Of a DNA stretch of 64,000 bases, positions 35,599-42,840 are shown piece after piece; position 1 is the stretch's first letter, and each line of letters begins with the position of its first letter. The position numbers were made by a program, and so were the translations under genes. Source of the DNA: Clostridium culturomicium (GTDB lineage: Bacteria; Bacillota; Clostridia; Clostridiales; Clostridiaceae); the NCBI RefSeq assembly GCF_000821305.1, contig NZ_CCXK01000016.1:299033-363032 (forward strand), given 5' to 3'. A model generated the notes under the pieces. It was not told the DNA's origin and ran no database searches. It saw only the letters and a program-made list of their open reading frames with translations.

Positions 35599-35628
35599 GC
35601 CTTACCTATGTTAACACATAGGTAAGGC
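35599..35628 (-). terminator. Hairpin after nrdG (terminator or operator)
   Basis: GCCTTACCTATG and CATAGGTAAGGC form a 12-bp perfect stem with a 6-base loop, 31 bases past the nrdG stop and 43 bases before nupC. The U tract is weak, so a protein-binding role cannot be ruled out. Confidence 0.55.
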
Positions 35629-35659
35629 CTAAACAACATATATAACTTTAGTTTAAATC

Positions 35660-36166
35660 TTAAGAATTCAAAGAACTTAGCACCAAAACTTTATTTTCTA
35701 AAGTCTTTTTCACATCAATAACTCTTTGATTAGATGATCCCCTAAGAGTAAGTGATAAATTCCTATTAGGAAGTTGAAAAGGTCCATCAACAAGTATGTC
35801 AACATAATTTAGTATTTCCCTTTGCAGCTCACTAAATTCTTCAAAAATATATCCAGACCAAATATATATTTTTTTATTAGGATACATATTTTTAAACTCT
35901 CTGCAAAGCTCCAATACCCCCTCAACATTCTGAGGACATAGTGGCTCACCACCAAGAATGGCTAAATTTCTTTCAACACCATGCTTATCAATATTACTTA
36001 ATATATATTTAAGATTTTCTTCGGTAAATTCTTGTCCACCGTTAAAATCCCAGGTTTCTTCATTGAAACACCCTTCACAACGATGAGGACATCCCTGTGT
36101 CCATAAAGACATAGATATTCCCACACCATTTGCAACATCATTATCCTTAATCTTAGTATATTTCAT
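35660..36166 (-). CDS. nrdG: Anaerobic ribonucleotide reductase activating protein
   Basis: The 168-residue radical-SAM protein installs the glycyl radical on NrdD. The 4Fe-4S cluster cysteines are Cys26, Cys30 and Cys33 in TQGCPHRCEGC. The SAM-binding GGEP motif (NLAILGGEPLCP) follows. Its start lies 19 bp after the nrdD stop, so the two form an operon. It functions only without oxygen. Confidence 0.95.
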   Translation of the reverse strand: MKYTKIKDNDVANGVGISMSLWTQGCPHRCEGCFNEETWDFNGGQEFTEENLKYILSNIDKHGVERNLAILGGEPLCPQNVEGVLELCREFKNMYPNKKIYIWSGYIFEEFSELQREILNYVDILVDGPFQLPNRNLSLTLRGSSNQRVIDVKKTLENKVLVLSSLNS

Positions 36167-36185
36167 ACTTTCACCTCACAATAAA

Positions 36186-38315
36186 TTATAAGTGAAGTAC
36201 CCTTTGTCCTATCTCTTGAGTACGACCTTTCCCCCACATATTAGAGCCTATATAACCACAAGTTCTTCTCATAACCTGCATTTCATTTTTATCCTTATTT
36301 CCACAGTTTGGACAATACCACTCTAAGCCTTTATCTAGCTTAATCTCCCCTGTATAGCCGCATTTATAACATACATCTGGCTTTGTATTAATCTCTGCAT
36401 ATTGAATATTGTGGTATATATAGTTAATTATCTGCTCAACAGCCTCTAGGTTTTTACTCATGTCTGGAACCTCAACATAACTTATACATCCACCTAAACT
36501 GATATCGTGGAACTGACTCTCAAATTTCAACTTACTGAAAGCATCTATTTCTTCAGTAACATGTACGTGATATGAGTTTGTATAATACATTCTGTCCGTT
36601 ACATTTTCTATTTCTCCAAACTTCTGCTTATCAATTCTACAGAATCTTGAAGTTAAACTCTCACCTGGAGTTCCATATAATCCAAAACCTAATCCTGTTT
36701 CAGCCTTCCACTTTTGACACGTATCATTTAAATGGTTCATTACTTTTAGAGCAAATTCTTCGCCTTCTTTAGTTGTGTGAGAAACACCAAGCATTGCTTG
36801 AGTCATTTCATAAACTCCAACATAACCTAAAGATAAAGTAGAATAACCATCTTTTAATAGCTTATCTATCTTTTCACCTTTTTCTAGTCTAGCTATACCA
36901 CCATGCTGCCAGTGAATAGGTGATACATCTGAAGTTGTTCCAAGTAAAAGATTATGTCTAACTAATAGTGCTTCTTTACATAGCTGTAATCTTTCCTCAA
37001 GAATCTCCCAGAATTTATTCATGTCTTTATCTGCAGTTAATGCTACTTGAACTAAGTTTAAAGAGATAACACCTTGATTAAATCTTCCGTACCACTTATA
37101 ATTTCCATTTTCATCTTTCCATGGACTAAGGTGAGATCTACAACCCATTGGAGGGAATGTATTTCCTTCATAGTTCATTCTCATAATCTTAGCTGATTGA
37201 TAATCTGGAACTAATCTTTTTGTGTTACACTGAGCTGCAAGTTTCGTAATATAATCGTATTTTCCACCCTCTAAACAGTTATGTTCATCTAATAAGTAAA
37301 CAAGTTTAGGGAATTCCTCTCCAATTGGCTGTCCTTTATAATTTTTCATTCCCTCTAATCTTTGAAGAATCATTTCTTCACAAATTAAAGCCATTTCTTT
37401 TTCATACTCACTGCCTTCTTCAATTTCTAAATAAATTGTTGAGAACGGCGCTTGACCATTGCTTGTATGTAATGTAGAAAGCTGATATCTAATAGTCTGA
37501 ATTCCTGACTTAAGCTCTTCCATCATTCTTTCTTCAGCAAGTTCACGAGCCATTTCTTCAGAGTACTTTTGCTTATATCTACCATAATATTTATCATATG
37601 ACACTCTTAAGAAAGGTGCTATATGCTTAATTGTTATTGTATTTCCACCATATTGTCCACTAGCAATTTGAGCTATTATCTGTGTTACAATTGTACACGC
37701 TGTTCCAAATGACTTTGGACTTTCAACAAGCTTATTATTTATTACTGTACCGTTAGTAAGCATATCCTCTAAGTTAATAAGCATACAGTTATGAATTGGT
37801 TGCATTGCATAATCCATATCATGATAATGTAATACGCCTTCATCATGTGCATGTACAATGTGCGCTGGAATAAGTTTTCTTCTTGATATATCCTTTGAAA
37901 CTTCTCCTGCAACTAAATCTCTCTGTGTTGAAGCTAATACTCCATTTTTATTTGAGTTTTCGTTCAATACGTCTTCATTACTTTTGTCTAAAAGTCCTAA
38001 TATACTATCATCTGTTGTGTTTATTTCTCTTTTAAAGGATTGTACCGCTCTATATCCTTCATATGCTCTCGCTGTTAATTCTTGCTTGTATGTAATCAAT
38101 GTTTTATATACCATTTCTTCTACTTGGTATACTGTAGGTGACGTTGTATTTTTCTTACAAGCACCTTCTATGTCCTCAGCAATTTTTTTTGCAATTTCCG
38201 GCTCATAAATCCCGCTTCCATTTTTCATAGCCTTTAGTATTGCATACTCTATTTTATCTTTGTCAAAGTCAACAATACTGCCATTTCTCTTAATTATCTT
38301 TAATTCTCCAACCAT
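36186..38315 (-). CDS. nrdD: Anaerobic ribonucleoside-triphosphate reductase
   Basis: The 709-residue class III reductase makes deoxyribonucleotides with a glycyl radical. An N-terminal ATP-cone (IIKRNGSIVDFDKDKIEYAI) gives allosteric control. The zinc site CYKCG...CPNCG near the C-terminus precedes the glycyl radical motif RRTCGYIGS (Gly687). The frame is open from 38396, but ATG 38315 has AGGAGG and a promoter lies upstream at 38368-38396. It is followed by nrdG. Confidence 0.95.
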   Translation of the reverse strand: MVGELKIIKRNGSIVDFDKDKIEYAILKAMKNGSGIYEPEIAKKIAEDIEGACKKNTTSPTVYQVEEMVYKTLITYKQELTARAYEGYRAVQSFKREINTTDDSILGLLDKSNEDVLNENSNKNGVLASTQRDLVAGEVSKDISRRKLIPAHIVHAHDEGVLHYHDMDYAMQPIHNCMLINLEDMLTNGTVINNKLVESPKSFGTACTIVTQIIAQIASGQYGGNTITIKHIAPFLRVSYDKYYGRYKQKYSEEMARELAEERMMEELKSGIQTIRYQLSTLHTSNGQAPFSTIYLEIEEGSEYEKEMALICEEMILQRLEGMKNYKGQPIGEEFPKLVYLLDEHNCLEGGKYDYITKLAAQCNTKRLVPDYQSAKIMRMNYEGNTFPPMGCRSHLSPWKDENGNYKWYGRFNQGVISLNLVQVALTADKDMNKFWEILEERLQLCKEALLVRHNLLLGTTSDVSPIHWQHGGIARLEKGEKIDKLLKDGYSTLSLGYVGVYEMTQAMLGVSHTTKEGEEFALKVMNHLNDTCQKWKAETGLGFGLYGTPGESLTSRFCRIDKQKFGEIENVTDRMYYTNSYHVHVTEEIDAFSKLKFESQFHDISLGGCISYVEVPDMSKNLEAVEQIINYIYHNIQYAEINTKPDVCYKCGYTGEIKLDKGLEWYCPNCGNKDKNEMQVMRRTCGYIGSNMWGKGRTQEIGQRVLHL

Positions 38316-38367
38316 AAAATATCCTCCTAGTACAACCTGGAATACCATATCTAGTATCATAACGATT

Positions 38368-38396
38368 ATTCTATACCACATATAGTATATTATCAA
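38368..38396 (-). promoter_or_regulatory. nrdDG promoter with a putative NrdR box
   Basis: On the minus strand, TTGATA (38391-38396), a 17-base spacer and TAGAAT (38368-38373). The spacer is filled by ATACTATATGTGGTAT (38373-38388), an imperfect palindrome similar to the NrdR box consensus ACACWATATATWGTGT. NrdR repression when ATP/dATP is sufficient is inferred. Confidence 0.5.
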
Positions 38397-38582
38397 TGTT
38401 TTTAAACATTATTTTCTTAAGATTATTTCTTTAAAATCCATTGACTTTTTTTGAACAGCTTTATACCTTAGTCATTTCAACGGCTGACGTTTTTACATTT
38501 TTATACATGTATTATATTTATAAATTGTAAATATATATAATTTTATATGAATTCAGAAATTAAAAATAAACATTTCGTTCAA

Positions 38583-38615
38583 AAAGGTCATACCACATAT
38601 AATGATACGACCTTT
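38583..38615 (-). terminator. Terminator of the dCMP deaminase gene
   Basis: On the minus-strand RNA, a 13-bp stem with two G-U pairs (38583-38595 with 38603-38615) is followed by TTTTT. Confidence 0.8.
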
Positions 38616-38622
38616 CAGTAAA

Positions 38623-39108
38623 TTACTTTAAATTTATTTCAATTTTATCTACATTTGGTGTTAATTGAATTTGTTTCACGCCAGCTTTGCTAAACATATA
38701 TTGGGATGCTTTTATTGAATCAGTATCCTCATATTTATTGCTTAAATAGTACACTTCTTTAATTCCTGATTGTATGATGTTTCTTGCACACTCATGGCAT
38801 GGAAATAAATTCACATATATCCTACACCCCTCAAGGGATTTTCCTCTTGCATTTAAAATTGCATTTTGCTCAGCATGTACAACATAAGGATATTTTGTCT
38901 CTAAGAATTCACCCTCTCTAGCCCATGGGAAATCCTCATCACTACATCCATTAACAAATCCATTATATCCTATAGAAATAATTCTATTATTTCCATCTAC
39001 AATACATGCTCCAACTTGAGTAGATGGATCTTTACTTCTCATTCCTGATAATATAGAAATACTCATAAAATAATCATTCCATGAAATATAGTCTTCTCTC
39101 TTGTTCAT
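38623..39108 (-). CDS. Deoxycytidylate (dCMP) deaminase
   Basis: The 161-residue zinc enzyme converts dCMP to dUMP, feeding dTMP synthesis. The zinc ligands are His78 (with Glu80 as proton shuttle) in HAEQNA, and Cys104 and Cys107 in PCHEC. STQVGACIVD near the N-terminus is a family mark. It fits next to the nrdDG deoxynucleotide genes but has its own terminator. The ComEB-type name is sometimes used. The start has GGGAGGAG upstream. Confidence 0.92.
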   Translation of the reverse strand: MNKREDYISWNDYFMSISILSGMRSKDPSTQVGACIVDGNNRIISIGYNGFVNGCSDEDFPWAREGEFLETKYPYVVHAEQNAILNARGKSLEGCRIYVNLFPCHECARNIIQSGIKEVYYLSNKYEDTDSIKASQYMFSKAGVKQIQLTPNVDKIEINLK

Positions 39109-39295
39109 AAATTTCTCCTCCCATCTAATTTACAATTAAATTAATTAATTAAATTATAACTAGATACCTATTAATTATTCAACAATATATTATGAATCTT
39201 CTAATACAAATTTGTGTATCATAAGTTTTTTTAGACTATTTCACTACAACATCACCAGCTCTTAACCAGTATATCCAACCATACTTTATATTATG

Positions 39296-40009
39296 TTACT
39301 CCATCATTTCAGCTTCTAAAGCCTCCAGGTCCAATATATCAATGGAACCTCTATCAAATGCAATATAGCCAAGTTCTCTTAAATTAATCAATTCCCTAGA
39401 TAATGAAGGCCTTGGAATTCCAAGTTCTGCCGCAATAACTTCCTTATTCTCTTTTAATATGATATGTTTTATCATTCCATCCTTACTTTTAACTAGAATA
39501 TAATTAATTACTTTCTGTCTTATAGATTTAAACGAAATGTTCTTTATCTTTGAATTTAAAATCATAATTTTATTGCTTAATAAAACCAAAAAATTATTTA
39601 AAGCCACTTCGTTCTGAGTAAAAATCTTCAATATTTCATCTCTGTTAATATATAAAATTTCACAGTCTGTTACTGCTGCAACTGTAGCTGGATATGCAGA
39701 TGTGCTAGCAAAAAGAATTGCTTCTCCAAAAACATCCCCTTTGCTAAATCTAGATAAAACAATAGTCTTCCCGCTAGAATAAAGTCTTTGTATTTCAACC
39801 TCTCCTTTTAATATAACTCCTAAGGTTGTACAAGGCTCATCCTCATGAGCAATAATCTGTCCCTTTTTATATTTAAATCTTCTATATATCATTTTCCCAA
39901 CAATATCATCTAACTCTTTTTTTCTTATTTCTTTAAAAAGAAAACTTTCACTTAACGCTTCAATAATTTCTTGCACAATCCTCACCTGCCTTTCTTCATT
40001 TACTTTCAT
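39296..40009 (-). CDS. Crp/Fnr family transcription regulator
   Basis: The 237-residue protein has an N-terminal cyclic-nucleotide-type sensor domain (about residues 20-140, FKYKKGQIIAHEDEPC...GEVEIQRLY...KGDVFGEAI) and a C-terminal Crp-type helix-turn-helix (about 185-215, AAELGIPRPSLSRELINLRELG). It lacks the Cys pattern of oxygen-sensing FNR. A GTG at 39976 with AGGTGAGG upstream is a possible alternative start. It is followed by DUF1540 and reverse-rubrerythrin genes that read in the same direction but upstream of it, so regulation of oxidative or nitrosative stress is only a guess. Confidence 0.88.
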   Translation of the reverse strand: MKVNEERQVRIVQEIIEALSESFLFKEIRKKELDDIVGKMIYRRFKYKKGQIIAHEDEPCTTLGVILKGEVEIQRLYSSGKTIVLSRFSKGDVFGEAILFASTSAYPATVAAVTDCEILYINRDEILKIFTQNEVALNNFLVLLSNKIMILNSKIKNISFKSIRQKVINYILVKSKDGMIKHIILKENKEVIAAELGIPRPSLSRELINLRELGYIAFDRGSIDILDLEALEAEMME

Positions 40010-40036
40010 AATACTATAACCTTCAAATATGTTAAA

Positions 40037-40082
40037 TAAAAAAACCTTATAATGAAAAGATTTTTCTCTCCGTTATAAGGTT
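40037..40082 (-). terminator. Terminator of the DUF1540 gene
   Basis: AACCTTATAA (40043-40052) pairs with TTATAAGGTT (40073-40082). On the minus strand it ends in a long U tract. The loop is 20 bases. Confidence 0.7.
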
Positions 40083-40129
40083 CCTAAACTTATTATATTA
40101 AATATATAAATAAGTTAATTCTTTATGTG

Positions 40130-40444
40130 TTATTCTTCAAAACTTGAACAGAAAGTCTCTGAATATATGTTAGATGGACCTCCTGAAACCTTTATAGAAT
40201 CTAAAGTACAAAGATTATTTTCATTATGAGCACATTCATTAGCAGTACAAACTAATTCCACCGCCTTTTTATCACAAGATGCGCAATTTGTAAGAGTACT
40301 ATATAATCTAGAATCTAAAAAAGAACCACAACAAGTTTCTTCTTCAGCTAATACTCCTTCTCCTCCAATATTAACACGCTCTGCATAGCAAGATCCTGAA
40401 CTATTATGGGAACAGTTAGTTACATCACAAGTTATTTTTTGCAT
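40130..40444 (-). CDS. DUF1540 cysteine-rich protein
   Basis: The 104-residue protein holds two copies of the DUF1540 unit: ITCDVTNCSHNSSGSCYAE...CCGSF and LVCTANECAHNENNLCTLD...FCSSF. About a dozen cysteines suggest metal binding. The units are connected by TNCASCDKK. ATG 40444 has AAGGAG correctly spaced, whereas the longer frame to 40453 does not. It lies 24 bases after the rubrerythrin gene, probably one transcript, so a role in redox or metal stress is inferred. Confidence 0.85.
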   Translation of the reverse strand: MQKITCDVTNCSHNSSGSCYAERVNIGGEGVLAEEETCCGSFLDSRLYSTLTNCASCDKKAVELVCTANECAHNENNLCTLDSIKVSGGPSNIYSETFCSSFEE

Positions 40445-40468
40445 ATTCAACACTCCTTAAACTATATT

Positions 40469-41014
40469 TTATTTACCAAAATATCTATCTAATAAACCTT
40501 TAAATGCTCTTCCATGTCTAGCTTCATCTTTACACATTTCATGTACTGTATCATGGATTGCATCTAAATTGTTCTGTTTAGCTAACCCTGCTAGCTTCTT
40601 CTTTCCTTCACATGCACCAAATTCAGCTTCAACTCTAGCTTGTAAATTTGCTTTAGTATCTGGCATAACAACCTCACCTAACATTTCTGCAAATTTAGAT
40701 GCATGTTCTGCTTCTTCATAAGCAATACGTGTATAAGCTTCACCGACTTCTGGAAAACCTTCTCTGTCTGCTTGACGCGCCATAGCCAAGTACATTCCAA
40801 CTTCTGTACATTCACCCATAAAATTAGCTCTTAATCCTTCAATAATTTCATTGTCTATACCATTAATAATTCCAATGCGGTGCTCATCAGCCCAAGCCAT
40901 GTCACCTTCCATTTCTTTGAATTTATCTGCTCCTACTCCGCATATAGGACATACTTCAGGGGGAGTATCTCCCTCATGTATATATCCACAAACTGTACAA
41001 ATCCATTTCTTCAT
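40469..41014 (-). CDS. Reverse rubrerythrin (rubredoxin domain first)
   Basis: The 181-residue protein starts with a rubredoxin domain (Cys6, Cys9, Cys22, Cys25) and continues with a four-helix diiron domain carrying ExxH motifs (YEEAEHASKF and KDEARHGRAF). The domain order is opposite to classical rubrerythrin, as in the clostridial heat- and oxygen-induced rev-Rbr. It reduces hydrogen peroxide and oxygen with electrons from NADH via carriers, protecting anaerobes from air. The start follows GGAGGAAG. Confidence 0.92.
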   Translation of the reverse strand: MKKWICTVCGYIHEGDTPPEVCPICGVGADKFKEMEGDMAWADEHRIGIINGIDNEIIEGLRANFMGECTEVGMYLAMARQADREGFPEVGEAYTRIAYEEAEHASKFAEMLGEVVMPDTKANLQARVEAEFGACEGKKKLAGLAKQNNLDAIHDTVHEMCKDEARHGRAFKGLLDRYFGK

Positions 41015-41124
41015 ATGTTTCTTCCTCCAATACTCTCCAAAAGGAGTTATAATTCAACTTAATTAAAGTATGTGCAATACTTTTATTTTTATAAGTAAAA
41101 TTTCTCAATTTTTTAATAAATCTA

Positions 41125-41153
41125 TAGACTTCTCATGGTAAATATTGTATTAT
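41125..41153 (+). promoter_or_regulatory. tRNA-Gly promoter
   Basis: TAGACT (41125-41130), a 17-base spacer and TATTAT (41148-41153) lie 21 bases upstream of the tRNA. Confidence 0.5.
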
Positions 41154-41174
41154 AATTATATGCTTATATATTTC

Positions 41175-41249
41175 GCGGAAGTGACTCAACGGCAGAGTGC
41201 CACCTTCCCAAGGTGGACGTTGCGGGTTCGAATCCCGTTTTCCGCTCCA
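41175..41249 (+). tRNA. tRNA-Gly (anticodon CCC)
   Basis: A full cloverleaf is visible: acceptor stem GCGGAAG with TTTCCGC, anticodon stem CCACC/GGTGG with loop TTCCCAA (anticodon CCC at 41207-41209), T arm GCGGG-TTCGAAT-CCCGT, discriminator T and an encoded CCA. It reads GGG glycine codons. It is a single-gene unit. Confidence 0.97.
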
Positions 41250-41254
41250 ATAAT

Positions 41255-41284
41255 AAAGGCTGAAGAATTTATTCTTCAGCCTTT
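41255..41284 (+). terminator. Terminator of tRNA-Gly
   Basis: A 14-bp perfect stem (41255-41268 with 41271-41284) lies just after the CCA end. Confidence 0.8.
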
Positions 41285-41520
41285 AAACTATTTAAGAAAC
41301 TCTAAATCATATTGAGTATGCAACACAGTCCTAACTCTAAATTGCTTTCATCAATTTAAAATTTCGGATGATGTAGCTAGTAACAAGCATCCTTTTCTCA
41401 ATTTCGAACTCCTAAAAATTCAATTACATCTGGTACGCTTTCAGTCTATAAAGAAAAATCTTCACCTAATGCCATCTTTTCTTTTCAACACTAATGGATC
41501 TTCCACCTATACCTTTAATT
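41285..41520 (-). pseudogene. Possible decayed LysR-type regulator fragment
   Basis: No intact gene occupies 41285-41718. On the minus strand, scattered frames resemble the C-terminal part of a LysR effector domain: EDPLVLKRKDGIR (compare the EExGxR motif), ESVPDVIEFLG, and DESNLELGLCCILNMI (compare KxAVELGLGISIL). They are broken by many stops and frame changes. YeiH-type genes often have a divergent LysR regulator, which fits the position. The N-terminal half is missing. The bases 41521-41718 hold nothing else that I recognise. Confidence 0.35.
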
Positions 41521-41718
41521 ATCCTTCAGTTATAAATAGCCATAATTTACCGCATATTCTTTGTAATTATTTTATGTTAACTACAAAAGCTATACTATGA
41601 ACTTATTTCTTTAATCCTTATTAAACAAGTTTCATATATACCTATTTTACAAACTTTTTCTCTTACTAAAAATAATTAAGTTCATATTAACCAAATTACT
41701 TATTTAGATATTCACTTA

Positions 41719-42780
41719 ATGTTAGAATGTGTGAAAATGAGTAAAAAAACTTCCTTTACTGTTAATGATTTAATTAAGACTTTGCCTGGTATCTTGATTT
41801 GCGTTGGCATTGCCATACTTAGCAAGCTTTTAGCAATATATATTCCAAAACTAGGTGCCCCAACACTCTCTATTCTAATAGGAATCTTAGTTGGAAATAC
41901 CATCGGTCAAAAAGAAATTCTTAATCGAGGAAAAAAATTCTGTGAGCATACCTTACTTTCAATATCAATAGTTTTTCTCGGAGCAACTCTTAGTATCTCC
42001 TCAATTCTGCATATTGGATTTAACGGTCTTGGATTTATTATTATTGAAATTCTCATCGTTACTTTTTCCACTATTATGATTGGAAAAGCAATGCACTTTT
42101 CACAAGACTTTAGTTTGCTAATGGCTAGCGGAAACGCAGTCTGCGGCTCTTCAGCAATTGCTGCCACAGCTCCAGTTATATTTTCTAATAGCCGTGATAA
42201 AGGTATTTCAATAACAATGGTTAATGTTACTGGGACCGTATTAATGCTCATTCTTCCTTTATTAACATCTGTTTTCTTCAATAATGGTGTTGAACAAAGG
42301 TCTGCCTTTATTGGTGGAATTCTTCAATCTGTTGGTCAGGTTGTTGCTTGCGGAGATATGCTTAGTGAAAAAGTAAAAGATTTAGCAACCATATATAAAA
42401 TAGTCAGAATAATATTTTTAGTTTTTATAGTTTTTCTTTTAGCTACTATAAAAGAAAAAAGCAACGCGAAAGCTATTGAATATGTGGAAGCAGAAATTGC
42501 CGGACTCCATCATCATAAATCAGCAATCAAAATCCCTTGGTACATAGTTGGATTTTTTATTACCTGTGCCCTTCATTCCTTTAATATTATTAACACCGAA
42601 TTTTCTCATACATTTAAGGAATTTAGTAATTTCTTTGAAATCATTGCCCTAGCTGGAATTGGTATGAGAGTATTCATTAGAGATTTATTAGCTCAAGGCA
42701 TAAAAACTTCTTTATACTGTTTCTATATTGCTGCTGTTCAAATTATAAGTTCTTTAGTTTTAGTATGGATACTTATTTAA
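41719..42780 (+). CDS. YeiH/UPF0324 family transporter (putative sulfate/sulfite exporter)
   Basis: The 353-residue membrane protein has about ten membrane segments and the family motif MASGNAVCGSSAIAATAPVI. Members are called putative sulfate exporters. A sulfur-compound role is supported by the convergent neighbour, a polysulfide/CoA-disulfide reductase fusion. The start is uncertain: no good ribosome binding site precedes ATG 41719 or the in-frame ATG at 41737 (MSKKTSF). A His-rich patch HHHK lies in the central loop. Confidence 0.82.
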   Translation: MLECVKMSKKTSFTVNDLIKTLPGILICVGIAILSKLLAIYIPKLGAPTLSILIGILVGNTIGQKEILNRGKKFCEHTLLSISIVFLGATLSISSILHIGFNGLGFIIIEILIVTFSTIMIGKAMHFSQDFSLLMASGNAVCGSSAIAATAPVIFSNSRDKGISITMVNVTGTVLMLILPLLTSVFFNNGVEQRSAFIGGILQSVGQVVACGDMLSEKVKDLATIYKIVRIIFLVFIVFLLATIKEKSNAKAIEYVEAEIAGLHHHKSAIKIPWYIVGFFITCALHSFNIINTEFSHTFKEFSNFFEIIALAGIGMRVFIRDLLAQGIKTSLYCFYIAAVQIISSLVLVWILI

Positions 42781-42786
42781 GCTAAA

Positions 42787-42828
42787 TTTAAAGGAGATAG
42801 TTAACCCAACTTAACTATCTCCTTTAAA
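42787..42828. terminator. Bidirectional terminator
   Basis: An 18-bp perfect stem (42787-42804 with 42811-42828) lies between the convergent YeiH and CoA-disulfide reductase genes. Confidence 0.8.
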
Positions 42829-42840
42829 ACCTCTTTCAAA

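Noticed and set aside
41140..41160. PerR box near the rubrerythrin gene (TATTATAATTATA)
   Set aside because: The palindrome is weak, AT-only and overlaps the tRNA promoter on the far side. It does not fit the PerR consensus well enough.
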